A DNA stretch of 64,000 bases. Origin: Nymphaea colorata. Its lineage: Eukaryota > Streptophyta > Magnoliopsida > Nymphaeales > Nymphaeaceae. The stretch spans positions 13,782,233 to 13,846,232 of the forward strand of contig NC_045140.1 in assembly GCF_008831285.2 (NCBI RefSeq), written 5' to 3'. This document shows positions 12,661-23,290 of this stretch, one piece after another; the stretch's first letter is position 1, and each line of letters begins with the position of its first letter. Both the position numbers and the translations under genes were made by a program. Under the pieces are notes generated by a model. That model was not told the origin of the DNA. It saw only the letters and a program-made list of their open reading frames with translations, and did not search any database.

Positions 12661-15184
12661 CATACATGTTTCAACATTTTTTTTTCTTCCTTTTTCAGCT
12701 CTATCACCTTCACCTTCAGATCCTCAAGAAGTGCTCCTTTGATTTCTTCGATTGTCCAAACGTTGAAAAAATACCTTGCAAAAGTCATTGCCTTTGTCAT
12801 TTAACGTCTACGAACAAAAAAAGCCCAACGACATTGTTGTAAACTCACTACCCTTTCCTTTTATTGCAATTCTCACCATTTCTACTTCATGGCCAAACTT
12901 TCTTCATTGGCGACCTCCACTCTCCTTCCTTCATTCGGCGACAACCTCTTTCTCTCTTTTTTTTCCTTCCTAATTGTCTTCCTTTGGGTTAAGTACATAT
13001 GCTGCATCCGTGCAATGCAACAACATTCAAGTAAATATGCACTTGTATCTTTTTTGCAAAAAGGGTCATTATTGAAATTTTACATATAGGTAATAGGGTC
13101 TACCGTCTAAGGACATTCAATTAAATATGGACATATACATTTTCATTTACTAAGTTCAATATTGAAACTTTACATATATGTAGTAGGGTCCACCCCTGGT
13201 GTATGCTCGTTGCCTACACGAGATGGTGCACAGAACTCTCTAGAATTGGGCTGACCATGCATCAAAAAGTTAGTGGAAGGCTTTTTTCTTCAATATCTAA
13301 AGCCATAAATTTCCTAGTGGCAACCCTAGCAAAGGCAACACCACTACAAGGGGCCCAATGTTGTTTCCTAGCACCATCAAACTTCCTTTCCTGTGAACTT
13401 AAGAACAAAAAAAGTATTTCGTGAAACATGAAGGTGTGGGTCTACATCTCTCCCTCTTCATATCTGGTTAATGTTGTCTAGTGTCCACTACGTCTGTCCA
13501 TCAGGAAAAATCGATGATAAATTGGGGGAGCAGAAATTGCCTGCTTCTCACCATATGCTTAGGCCGCCTGCTTTTGGTAATGGTACCTAATAAGCTTTCT
13601 TCTCAAACTTTGCATCTCTGCCTTAGCCGACGCATCTTTCCCTCTTCTGAAACAAAGCTAGAGTTTCAGTTTTATAATCCATCTCTTTCATTCTTTTAGT
13701 CCCTTTTCTGTCTGCAACCCTAGCTATCTATAGTCACAAGCTCCCGCCTTTTGTTGTTGATAGGTGATCCTCTCTCTCTTGCTTGTTCCCTCTTTCTCTC
13801 GTGCCACATTTTTTTCTTTTGATTTGTTTCATGTGTTTTCTTTTCAACTGCTTGATTTGCTTACCACAATCGATTGCTCCACATTGTTGCTTGAATGGTT
13901 CTGATGATGTGAGAAACCCCTCTTTCCAGCACTAATTTGCTCACTTTTTTTATTCATCCTTTTACTAAATGACAAGATTAATCTGAAACATACATCTAAA
14001 CCTGGAAAATATATGATATCTCCCAACTGTATGTTAGGTAGATCCCCATAAATCCATGTCGACCCACTTGTTACAAATACGAACCAAGGCTTTTGTGGCC
14101 TTAGTTAGAAAAAAAAAAAAAAACTTTATTGATTTTCCTCCACACATACTTGTCTGATCTTAAGTGTTATGAGGATATTATTGATTTCCTTTTTTAGATT
14201 TTTTGGGAAATTTTCCATACACCGTTGCTTTTGCACAAACAAGGCTTTTTTTCTATCAAGATGTTTTATTATCATTCGCTGTCTTCGCTTGCATAACATT
14301 TTTGTGGTCAGCTCATAAATCGTAAAAGGAGAAATATGCTTATTGAGCTTATAAATAGAATAGTTCATGTAGTTCAACATTGCAATGTTGCAGCAAGAGA
14401 AAGAGAGAGTACAATAGTGTGATGAACAGTATCTAATACAGTTTCATTTAAGAGATCCATCATAGTAAAAATTCTTTTTTATGTTAGCTTTCATACTGTA
14501 GACTTTCTGCAATGAAAAGTAGTGATTTATAAGCCAGCCCTTGGCAATGAAAAGTCTATAACCATTAATTTAGAATGTTGTATATGAATTTTTTGTTTGT
14601 GCGATTCAAAACCTTTATAGGATGCGCATGGAATCCTTAAACGGGACACGATCGATAATGAAGTTGGATAAATATTTTCTAAAGGGTAGACCATCACTAG
14701 AGCTTGTTAAAATAGATGTTGCTACAATGGATGTGCTCCGACTGTATGTCATAGATGAGCCTTTGTACTTGCAAAAAATGTATTCATAACTAGACATGAA
14801 ATTTCTTTGCACTAGGGAATGAAAACATCCACAAGATGAGATCAAGGATGCTTTTGGTGTCAATGATTATATTGTACATGTATCTCTTAGTAAATTTGTT
14901 GGTTTCTTCTTTCAAAAATATTGATAGGAAAAGTTATGTTGTTCATTGCTTGTGCATTAAATTATGTAAGCTTTGAGCATTTGCTGGATTTTGACAGTTG
15001 AATGCATCCTTAGTGTTATCACCTCAACTTTTTCAAAAGAGTATACTCAATACACTTTGACAAATTTCAACAATTTTTGGTCTCATCAAACACTTCAATT
15101 TCCCTTAATTTTGATCAATTTCTCATCCATTTTGAAGATTGATTATTTGCATATAATTTTGGCCTTGTACACAAGCTCAACCCC
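12661..15184. other. Non-coding stretch
   Basis: About 2.5 kb of AT-rich DNA with T-rich and TCTC-rich patches (13760-13800). No frame has a recognisable domain and no element termini were found. Confidence 0.4.
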
Positions 15185-15440
15185 AATTTAAGCTTATTTA
15201 GACTTTGAATCCCAATTCAAATGTGGATTCGGCCCAAAATTCATACAGAGACCTAAAATAGAACCATAGGTCTAGATCCAAATCCAAATCCCAACTTTAT
15301 ATCTAAGATAGATCCCTAGATCCAAATCCCCAGCTCTATATCCAAAACAGAATTTCAAGTCCATATCTTGACCTAGTCACATATCCCAACTCTTGATCCA
15401 TAAGCCAACCCATAGATCCAGATCTGGATCTAAAATGCAA
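15185..15440. repeat. Degenerate AGATCCAAATCC-type short repeats
   Basis: Irregular repeats of words such as GATCCAAATCCC, CTAGATCCAAAT and CCATAGATCCAGATC over about 250 bp. This is low-complexity, satellite-like DNA with no coding potential. Confidence 0.6.
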
Positions 15441-15759
15441 CTCTAAGTCAAGAAGAGGGTCATGTTTGAAGGGGCAGATGCATAAAAGCATAACATTTAC
15501 ACTCAATGAAATGAATAGTTTGAGGTTCTACTTACATTGACTCTTGCATTGAATGTAAGTATGAACTTATGACAAGAAAGACTATGCTATGTAACTATTA
15601 ACAAAATAAAGACACTAGCACAGCAAGGTATAATTTCTGATATTAATATATTTGATTTTGTGAAATGTGAGTCATGTTTATATTGAAAGATGGTAAGAAA
15701 ACATGTTCATTCAAAAGTAATTTGAGCCACTGATCTGTTGGAGATTATCTATACAGATA

Positions 15760-16245
15760 TTTGTTGACATTTGAGGGTCCAAACTCATAGTGGCATATTA
15801 TACTTCATAACATCCATTGATGATTTCTCAAGGTTTGGTTGTCTTTATTTGATCAAACATAAATGTAAAGCCCTTGAGAAATTCAAAGAATATAATAATG
15901 CAGTTGAGAGATTGCTTGAGAAATATATCAAAGTTGTAAGGTCTGATCATGTTGGTGAGTATAAATCAAATGAATTCTTCAAATACTATAAAAACCTTTG
16001 AATAAATATGAAAAAAAATGTCTAGAACAACACAACAAAATGGTGTATTAGAAAGGTGTAATAGAACCCTCTTGAACATGGTACAATTTATGTTGGCAGG
16101 TATAAACTTACCCAAAGTATACTGGGGTGAAACTGTATTGACAGCTATATATAGTATAAATCGAGTGCCCAACAAAGATGTTATGACCACTTCTTATAAG
16201 AGATGGATTGGTGTGAAACCAAATCTGAGTCATCTCAAGAGATGA
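15760..16245 (+). pseudogene. Ty1/copia integrase fragment
   Basis: Two frames (15771-16001 and 16018-16245) give SIDDFSRFGCLYLIKHKC, VRSDHVGEYKSNEFF, QQNGVLERCNRTLLNMV and VYWGETVLTAIYSINRVP in the order of a copia integrase core. The catalytic triad positions remain visible: Asp in the TD just upstream of the first frame, Asp in RSDHVGEY, and Glu in GVLERCN. A stop separates the two frames and some residues between them are missing, so no intact enzyme is encoded. The sequence then runs into KPNLSHLKR and a further stop. Confidence 0.8.
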
Positions 16246-16329
16246 GGATCTGTAGCCCATGTGAAAATCCTAAATCTAAAAATGGATAAACTGGATAACA
16301 AATCTATAAGGTTCTTATTTATGCACAAG

Positions 16330-17315
16330 ACCTGACATAAGTTTTCCTATTGCTCTTGTGAGTCGCTGGCAAACTAATTCAAGTTGGCCTCATTGGCATG
16401 CAGTAAAAAGAATATTTTAGTACATTGAAGGAACAAAACTCTTGACATGGCCCTAGCAAGCTGATGAATTAACCTTAGTTGGATATTCTGATGGAGATTT
16501 TGATGGTTGTAAGGATGACATTAAGTACACATCTAGGTATGTTTACTCTTTCAAAGAAGAGCGGTAGCTTGCTCGTATAAAAAATAGGGATGTATTGCTC
16601 AACATATGCAAGAAGCAGACTATTTAGTATGTAATGTTGCAACTACATTTGTTGTATAGATAAATCGGTTCTTGAAAGACTTGAATTTAGATCTTGATCA
16701 CAAACATGTTCAATTATATTGTGATAAACACATCTAGGTATGTTTTGTAAAAAATAGGGATGTATTGCTCAACATATGCAAGAAGCAGACTATTTAGTAT
16801 GTAATGTTGCAACTACATTTGTTGTATAGATAAATCGGTTCTTGAAAGACTTGAATTTAGATCTTGATCACAAACATGTTCAATTATATTGTGATAAACA
16901 CATCTAGGTATGTTTACTCTTTCAAAGAAAAGCGGTAGCTTGCTCATATAAAAAACAGGGATGTATTGCTCAACATATGCAAGAAGCAGAGTATTTAGTA
17001 TGTAATGTTGCAACTACATTTGTTGTCTAGATAAATCGGTTCTTGAAAGACTTGAATTTAGATCTTGATCACAAACATGTTCAATTATATTGTAATAATT
17101 AGGCAGCAGAATCTCTTATAAAAAATGGAGTTGTTAACTCAAAATGTAAGCATATAATGGTGAAGTACCATCATATACAGGAAATGATTGAGAAAAATAA
17201 AATATTAATTGATTACATGCCTACTAATGATATGGTAGTTGGTCCCTTAACTAAGGGGGTTTTTGAAGATCTATTTACCAAGGATGTAACCCATATGAGG
17301 CTAAGATATGAATGA
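16330..17315 (+). pseudogene. Ty1/copia RT end and RNase H fragment
   Basis: Readable pieces are RPDISFPIAL (RT end), HWHAVKRI and YIEGTKLLTW, then LVGYSDGDFDGCKDD (RNase H start). After the repeated section come KCKHIMVKYHHIQEMI, ILIDYMPTNDMVV and PLTKGVFEDLFTKDV (the RNase H C-terminal tail of copia pol). The middle, which should carry the K-Q/E-A-E-Y block, is present three times because of a tandem repeat at 16527-17097 and contains stops. Confidence 0.75.
16527..17097 (+). repeat. Threefold tandem repeat (about 200 bp) in RNase H
   Basis: Units 16527-16727 (201 bp), 16728-16897 (170 bp) and 16898-17097 (about 200 bp) all begin ACACATCTAGGTATGTTT. Unit 2 lacks about 31 bp (TACTCTTTCAAAGAA... 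to ...CTCGTATA). Otherwise the units are nearly identical by eye, so the triplication is younger than the decay of the element. Confidence 0.9.
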
Positions 17316-17474
17316 AAGATTGTGAAGAAAAGTCTTCAAATGAAAATTTCGCTACAAATCTTGAGCAAATTGAAGTTATGTTGGATAAACCTGTTATGGA
17401 GAATCACGTAACTAAAGATCAAGAAAGCCCACAGCAATGAAAGTGAACTAGCAATCTCATGGCCAAGTGGGAAA

Positions 17475-17960
17475 TGTTGGATATAAGATAGCGGCCAAGA
17501 GCCCTATCTCTTCAACTCATGACTATGAGGGGAACTACTCATGGCTACGTAATAAGTTTTGTAAACTGATTTTCAAAATAAAGATTTTCATTGAATAAAC
17601 TTTGGATAAACATCAGTTTTTTTCCTGATATATCTCACTAGCCTTAACCACATGCTGCGCATGCAAGGAATTCTGTGAGTCTGGCTATAAAAGCCCAACA
17701 CTATACTTTTTGAGGGTTGATCGATGATTACCCTTGATTGTGCCTCATATAAGCAAACCCGTACACTATTCTTTGTTTTTATTTTCTTTTCTTCTTCTTC
17801 ACTTCCTTGCTTTCTAGTTCTCAGCTTCTGGGCTATAGTCACTGCTGCCTTTGGAGCTTTTGTTGTTTGTGCACTCATACTGGATACTCCGCTGGTGCGT
17901 CTGTTGAGGAAATAGAGAGGATCTGAAGTAACTTCCACTAGAAAAATCCCAAGGAACACA
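17475..17960 (+). repeat. Copia 3' LTR (right end approximate)
   Basis: Starts TGTTGGATATAAG directly after a purine tract, as copia LTRs do. It contains a TATAAAA box at 17686-17692. No second copy is present to define the right end, so the end coordinate is a guess. Confidence 0.5.
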
Positions 17961-19544
17961 TACTCCACCTTCGATCTTTTTCCACTCCTTCCTTTCCAAA
18001 TATTCCCTCTCTCAATCTACCACCATCGCCGCCACTCACACCACTACTGCCACTCCGCTCAGCAATGGCAGAATAGAACTTCCATTGGTAATCCCCTCAT
18101 TTGAACTATAGTCACAAAAAAACGTGCTTTTTTTAAACGCGAAAACAATGCAATAAACAAGTCATCAGTCTAAAACTTTAACAACTTAGTTTTTTGAAAA
18201 AAAAAAACAAAACAAAAAAAAATTGAATAAAAAATGTTTTCAACTTTTTAGTTGCATTTTTTCATGCATTTTTAATGCCAAACTGCTTCCTTTCAGTTTC
18301 TAATTTTTATTTGTTGCAAATTTACTTGTTTTTTGATGTTTGTATGATTGATTTCTCACTTATTTTATTTTCCTTTATTTTACTTTTTAAGCATTTTTAA
18401 AAAAATGCCATCCTTTTCATTTTTTCATATTTTTCAAACTCGCCATAACAAGTAAGAAGTGTTGGTGGATCACTTGTGAATTTTGCTTGAATCTTGCGAA
18501 GAGGATGTAAGAGAAAAAGTCAGATTATTTTATATGTTGTTATGATAAGCTTGTTGAGCTCATTAAACTAGCTTCCTTGTCTATGTTGTGCCATCGAGCT
18601 CAAGCATGCTTGAGCTTATTCTGTAGAGCTTGACTAAAATTTAACCGAAGCTCAAGCTTATTCTTTGAAGCTTGACTTGACTTGAGCAGAGATCGACTCG
18701 GCCTATATGTAACTTAATCAGAATATTTACTAAGCCTTCTGAGTTGTATCACATCGTCATCTGATTCGCTGAATCAGTCTATGGATATTCTTTTAAAATC
18801 AATTCCAGCTAATTCAATGTAAACTGCAAGCAAGTAAATCATATTATAAATGAAGATGTTTCTTTTTTGGGCGATGAAATTAAACAAGCAAACCACGTCT
18901 CGATTGATTAATTAACTCTATTGAATGTTTTAGCTATACCAAATATCAATTCATGTTTAAGTATAACATTTGAACTGTCATTATTTAGTAATATAATTTT
19001 TTTTATGCAAAATTAACCAAGAATATCTCATATTTGAATATGTTTTAAGTGTGAAAACTTTTCTAATTAATATATATATATATATAATGAAATTGACTTT
19101 AAGAGTTACCAAGTCATTTGATCATCTCACTCATCATGATAGACGGTTAACAAAAAGACAACAAAAGAAAAATGATAGGTATTTTTGTAATTATATATCT
19201 TTGTCTCTTTATTTTTCTTTCAATTGTTCATTTATTTTAGCATTTTAGATGGATAGTTCTCATTACATAGCTGATTGACTTTGAATAGCTACAATTATCA
19301 TTCACTATACACATATATACATATATTCATATATATATAATAACTGAACTTTTACTTTATCACTTTGTTTGTTAAACAGACAGCTAATAAGGGTCATCAG
19401 ATCTTAACATTATTTATTTTTTTTTAATTTCCTCTTTGCCTTCCTCCCCCCTTGATTCTCTCTCCCTCCCTCTTGCTACCATGGCCACAGGCCTCTCCCA
19501 ATGCCATTACCCGGCGCAAAAGGGGAAGAGATAAATTTCATGTG
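17961..19544. other. Non-coding stretch
   Basis: AT-rich DNA. A pyrimidine-rich patch followed by ATGGCAGAATAG at 18065 looks like a gene start but stops at once. There are A- and T-rich homopolymer-like patches at 18120-18420. No gene is supported. Confidence 0.4.
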
Positions 19545-20005
19545 TCATTTTAATAATGACAAAATATGTTCATGATTAATACAAAAAAAAATGCAAAAGG
19601 AATATCTGTGAATTCGATAAATGTAAAATTTGTCAGTTTATATATACATATCATTATGAACAATATACTTTTTTAAGCAATAACAAAACGTTTTTCGTTT
19701 TTTTGCTCTGCTCATAGTGTTATCTTGTTATTTCATAAATATTATTTGATACTTATGTTTAACATTATCTCATACATCCATCTATTATTTCATTATCTCA
19801 TAAATATTTTATTATCTCATATTTTCGTTTGTTATCTCATTATGTGATAAACCTTTAATTATCACATACGATTAGTGTTATTTCATAAATCAATCTGTCT
19901 GTTATTTTATTATCTCATAAATCTTTTGTTATCTCATAAACATTATCTCATACTTATTTGTTATTTCATTCTTCTTATTTGTTATCGTACACACATGCAT
20001 AATAG
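19545..20005 (+). repeat. TTATCTCA-family dispersed repeat, copy B
   Basis: Begins TTCATGTGTCATTTTAATAA and continues with TTCATGATTAATACAAAAAA, AAAATTTGTCAGT, ACATATCATTATGAACAATA and CTCATAGTGTTATCTTG. A long series of TTATCTCATAAAT-type words follows, ending with GTTATCGTACACACATGCA. It is the plus-oriented arm of an inverted pair whose other arm is at 22550-23095. The right end lies about 740 bp upstream of the P450 start. Confidence 0.8.
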
Positions 20006-20311
20006 TGAAATCTATCTCGTGTTCTACAGTTCGAACTGCTTGGATAAATGGTGTTGTGGAATAGAAAAAAGTATGGCCACTTTGGGTGCGCACATGGGAA
20101 GTATTGTTATTGTTGTGGTTGAAGCAGCTTTAATTTAGTCCAAGGAAACTGTCGCCGTCGACCAGTGCGAGTGCTGGCAGTTCTTGGCGGTTTTGGATGC
20201 GTGTGAGAAATATTGCACCACACGCTTCACATCCGATGCCATGTGGTTCTTAATATCCTCGATGTCGGCCATTCTCTCTCTCTCACTCTCTCTCTCCCTC
20301 CAAGACGCTTG

Positions 20312-20319
20312 TATAAATA
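20312..20319 (+). promoter_or_regulatory. Putative TATA box of the P450 gene
   Basis: TATAAATA directly after a pyrimidine-rich TCTC tract (20272-20300), which is a common core-promoter context in plants. Transcription would start near 20345, giving a leader of about 400 nt. No other TATA-like site in the 430 bp before the start codon looks as good. Confidence 0.5.
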
Positions 20320-20410
20320 TCATGCTGCTTCCCACCCTCTCGCCTCATCTCTTGTTTATGCATCATGTCAGACAGTTTTCATTCATTGTTTAGCAAGAGA
20401 GAGACAGGAG

Positions 20411-20655
20411 CCATTACCACCCATCACTTTGTATCAGTACCATCATCCACAGAGAGAGAAAGAGGAGAGAGAGGAGGGAGAAAAGAGACCATTCTCTTGA
20501 GTTGCAGGTCTACCATCATCCAACTAAAGAAAGAGAGGGGCCATTCCCTTTGAATTGGAGTACTACCATCAATCGAAGATAAATAGAGGGAGAGAGCGAA
20601 GCCATTTCCTTGAGCTGCAGTACTACCATCATCCAGATAGAGAGAGTGAGTGACA
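20411..20655 (+). repeat. GA-rich imperfect tandem modules in P450 leader
   Basis: Four modules start with CCATT at 20411, 20489, 20541 and 20602. Each has a Leu/Cys-type CTTGAG(T/C)TGCAG or degenerate equivalent, a TACCATCAT(C/A) core and an AGAGAGAGA tail. Spacing is 78, 52 and 61 bp. They lie between the putative TATA box and the ATG and so would be transcribed into the 5' leader. Alternatively they are simple slippage products. Confidence 0.75.
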
Positions 20656-20747
20656 AAGGGGTTCAAGTGCATTATATTGCCACCATGAGTCTGGCCTTGA
20701 GAGAGAAAGAGAAAGGGAGTGATTGATTACTCCTGCACATTGGAAAG

Positions 20748-22244
20748 ATGTTGATCCCTGTCATTGGACTTGCTGTCACAATTTTCTTGTTCTTTGTGGC
20801 CCGTTTCTTCTGTCCTCCTCTCTTTGGCACCAAGAAAGCTAGCGCCTTCCAGCCTCCCTCCCATCCTTTCTTGGGTTGCTTGATCTCCTTCTACGAGAAC
20901 CGCCACCGTCTCCTTGATTGGTACACCGAGCTCTTGTCTCGCTCTCCCACTCAGACCATTCTCATAAACCGTCTCGGCTCCATCCCCACCGTGGTCACCG
21001 CCAACCCGGCCAACGTCGAGCACATTCTCAAGACCCGCTTCCACAACTACCCGAAGGGGAAGCCCTTCACCGACATCCTCGGCGATCTGCTCGGCCGAGG
21101 AATCTTCAACGTCGACGGCGAGCTCTGGCACTGGCAGCGCAAGGTGGCGAGCCACGAGTTCACCACCCGCTCCCTCCGAGACTACGCCTTCAAGACCGTG
21201 GAGGACGAAGCGGAGCAGCGCCTGCTGCCCCTCCTGCAGTCAGCCTGCGCCGCCGGGACGAGAATCGACCTGCAGGAGGTACTGACCCGGTTCAATTTTG
21301 ACACGGCTTGCAAGCTATCCTTCGACGTAGACCCAGAATGCCTACTACCCTCGATGCCGGCGTGCCATCTCGCCCGCGCATTCGACGTGGCGGCGATGAT
21401 TTCCGCCAAGAGGGCCGCCGAGCCGCTTCCGATCATTTGGAAGGCGAAGCGCCTGCTGCGTATCGGATCGGAGAACCAACTCCGGCGAGCCATCGACACG
21501 GTCCACGAGTTGGTATCACAGCTCATCCGGGACAAGAAAGCAACAAGTGGCGCAGATGGCAAAGATCTTCTGTCCCGGTTCATATCGATGACAAGTGGCA
21601 GGCAAGGGGATGAAGAATTGGTGAGGGACATGGTCATCAGCTTTCTGATGGCAGGGAGAGACACAACTTCTGCTGCCCTTACGTGGTTCTTTTGGCTCCT
21701 ATCGCGTCACCCACAAGTACAGAAGCAAATCTTGGAGGAGGTCGGTCTCAGAGAGTCCCGGAAGCTGGATTTTCACCGTTTGAAGGAAATGAAATTCCTA
21801 AGAGCTTGCCTCAAGGAAAGTATGAGACTATACCCTCCAGTTGCTTGGGACTCAAAGCACGCGGAAAATGATGATGTTCTCCCCGACGGGACACCCGTGG
21901 CAAAGGGAAGCAGGGTGACCTACTTTCCCTATGGAATGGGAAGAATGGAAAGTTTGTGGGGAAATGATTGCCTAGAGTTCAAGCCCGAGAGGTGGCTATC
22001 CAAAGGAAATGCTCAAGAGGAGGAAATGGTTTCCACCTACAAGTTCCCCATTTTCCAAGCCGGGCCGAGGCAGTGTTTGGGAAAGGAATTGGCATACATG
22101 GAGATGACTTACCTAGCGGCTCTTGTTCTGCGCCGGTTCGAGTTCAAACCGGTTAAAACGCACGAAGCCCGATTTGTGCCGCTCTTGACTGCTCGGATGG
22201 CTGGAGGGCTCGCTATGTTAGTTGAGGAGAGGCAGCCATGTTAG
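20748..22244 (+). CDS. CYP94: Cytochrome P450, CYP94 family (CYP94B-like)
   Basis: An intact intronless gene of 498 codons, the usual length and structure for CYP94. N-terminal membrane anchor (about residues 1-22), proline hinge PPSHPFLG (36-43), C-helix WxxxR (127-131), I-helix oxygen-binding AGRDTTS (302-308), K-helix ExxR (357-360), PERW (413-416) and heme loop FQAGPRQCLG (436-445) with Cys443 as the heme ligand. The blocks FPYGMGRMESLWG (393-405) and KGKPFTDILGDLLGRGIFN (103-121) point to CYP94, closest in memory to CYP94B. Family members are ER-bound omega-hydroxylases of fatty acids or jasmonoyl-isoleucine; which substrate applies here cannot be read from the sequence. The first half is markedly GC-rich against AT-rich flanks. 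The ATG is the first in this frame before the anchor. The gene stands alone, with repeats on both sides. Confidence 0.93.
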   Translation: MLIPVIGLAVTIFLFFVARFFCPPLFGTKKASAFQPPSHPFLGCLISFYENRHRLLDWYTELLSRSPTQTILINRLGSIPTVVTANPANVEHILKTRFHNYPKGKPFTDILGDLLGRGIFNVDGELWHWQRKVASHEFTTRSLRDYAFKTVEDEAEQRLLPLLQSACAAGTRIDLQEVLTRFNFDTACKLSFDVDPECLLPSMPACHLARAFDVAAMISAKRAAEPLPIIWKAKRLLRIGSENQLRRAIDTVHELVSQLIRDKKATSGADGKDLLSRFISMTSGRQGDEELVRDMVISFLMAGRDTTSAALTWFFWLLSRHPQVQKQILEEVGLRESRKLDFHRLKEMKFLRACLKESMRLYPPVAWDSKHAENDDVLPDGTPVAKGSRVTYFPYGMGRMESLWGNDCLEFKPERWLSKGNAQEEEMVSTYKFPIFQAGPRQCLGKELAYMEMTYLAALVLRRFEFKPVKTHEARFVPLLTARMAGGLAMLVEERQPC

Positions 22245-22337
22245 TTCCTGTCTATTGTTGTTTTCGTTGTATCGTCTAAAGTTTATAAAATTGAATGCAT
22301 ATGATATTATCATATATATGATCCATAGTTGGACAGA

Positions 22338-22405
22338 TGCAATGTTGACATAATAAAAAGAAGTGGGGCCGTAAATCTCTTTATAATGGAGGGAGGGAAG
22401 ACTCA
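22338..22405 (+). other. P450 3' flank: possible poly(A) signal and duplicated block
   Basis: AATAAA at 22353-22358 lies about 110 nt after the P450 stop and is a plausible poly(A) signal. The surrounding block (AAAAAGAAGTGGGGCCGT, then a purine-rich AATGGAGGGAG and CAATGAGG) recurs in diverged form at 23218-23290, beyond the inverted repeat arm. Confidence 0.45.
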
Positions 22406-22422
22406 ATGAGGAGATCGAGACC

Positions 22423-22508
22423 TACTATGTATATGTGACGAGTGTACACTGGATATGAACCTTACTACTATGTATATGTGACGAGTGTACACTGGATATG
22501 AACCTTAT
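22423..22508. repeat. 43-bp perfect tandem duplication
   Basis: Two adjacent copies (22423-22465 and 22466-22508) begin TACTATGTATATGTGACGAG and end GATATGAACCT. They appear identical apart from the last bases. Located about 180 bp after the P450 stop. Confidence 0.9.
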
Positions 22509-22549
22509 TACTAATATGCATATTTACTTTTATGTGTAAATCTTGCATA

Positions 22550-23095
22550 TGTTTGTGCGTAAAATAACAAATAGACATGAAATAACAAATAAACATGAGA
22601 TAATAAAAAATCCATGAGATAATAAAAAATCCATGAGATAATGAGATAACGGACGGGCAGATGTATGGGATAATGCTAAACAAAAGTATGAGATAATATT
22701 TACGAGATAACAAAAAAATTATAAGATAATAAGATAACGGACGAATGTATGATGTTTATATGATAACAAAATATTTATGAGCTAATAAGATAATAGATGG
22801 ATGTATGAGGTAATGTTAAACATAAGTATAAGATAATGTTTATGAGATAATTAGATAATGTTATGAGCGAAGTTAAAAAAATGAAAATATTTTTTTACTC
22901 ATTAAAAATATATATTGGTCATAACGATATGTGTGTACACATGAGTAAATTTTACGTGTACCGAATTTTCAAATCTTCTTTTTTTTTTTTTTTCTTTTTG
23001 GTTCCTACACAAAGTTTCCTTTTTTATCTTTACAAAAAAAGTTTCTTTTTTGTATTAATCATAAATATTTTTGGTCATTATTAAAATGGTGCATG
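22550..23095 (-). repeat. TTATCTCA-family dispersed repeat, copy C (inverted)
   Basis: The reverse complement starts near 23095 with TTTCATGCACCATTTTAATA and runs through TTATGATTAATACAAAAAAG, ATATCGTTATGACCAATATA, CTCATAACATTATC and a long series of TTATCTCAT words to GTTATTTTACGCACAAACAT. This is the same block order as copy B at 19545-20005 but opposite orientation. The two form inverted arms around the P450 gene. A poly-T/poly-A rich insertion at 22976-23050 makes this copy longer. Confidence 0.8.
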
Positions 23096-23217
23096 AAATT
23101 ACATGCTAGACAATAATGACATATATAACCAGCTTCATATATAACCAGCTTCACTCAATGAGTGGGCCACCGAGAAAAGAACAGCAATTGTTTATGGTGA
23201 CCCCCAATTTGAAGAAG

Positions 23218-23290
23218 CAAAATTGTCATGCTAAAAAGAAGTGCGGCCGTTTCTCTTTTGAATGGAGAGAGATGAATCAATGGTTCATTG
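23218..23290 (+). repeat. Diverged duplicate of P450 3' flank
   Basis: TGCTAAAAAGAAGTGCGGCCGT followed by a CTCTTTTGAATGGAGAGAGA block parallels 22345-22405. It sits just outside repeat copy C. A short frame spans 23116-23343 but has no recognisable domain. Confidence 0.5.

Larger units (their letters stand above)
15720..17960 (+). mobile_element. Deleted Ty1/copia retrotransposon relic
   Basis: Plus-strand order: integrase core (15760-16250), an abrupt jump near 16325 to the end of reverse transcriptase/RNase H (16330-17310), a polypurine-like AAGTGGGAAA (17465-17474), then a 3' LTR from TG at 17475 with a TATAAAA at 17686-17692. Integrase before RT is the copia order. Nearly all of the RT is deleted. 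There is no 5' LTR or primer site in the window. Stops and frameshifts occur throughout. The RNase H region carries a threefold tandem repeat. The LTR end could not be fixed; 17960 is approximate. Confidence 0.75.

Noticed and set aside
18065-18076. ATG after a pyrimidine-rich tract, gene-start-like
   Set aside because: A stop codon follows after three codons and there is no downstream coding signal.
20918-21664. Long alternative frames within the P450 gene
   Set aside because: They are shadows of the GC-rich P450 coding sequence, which has all expected motifs in its own frame.
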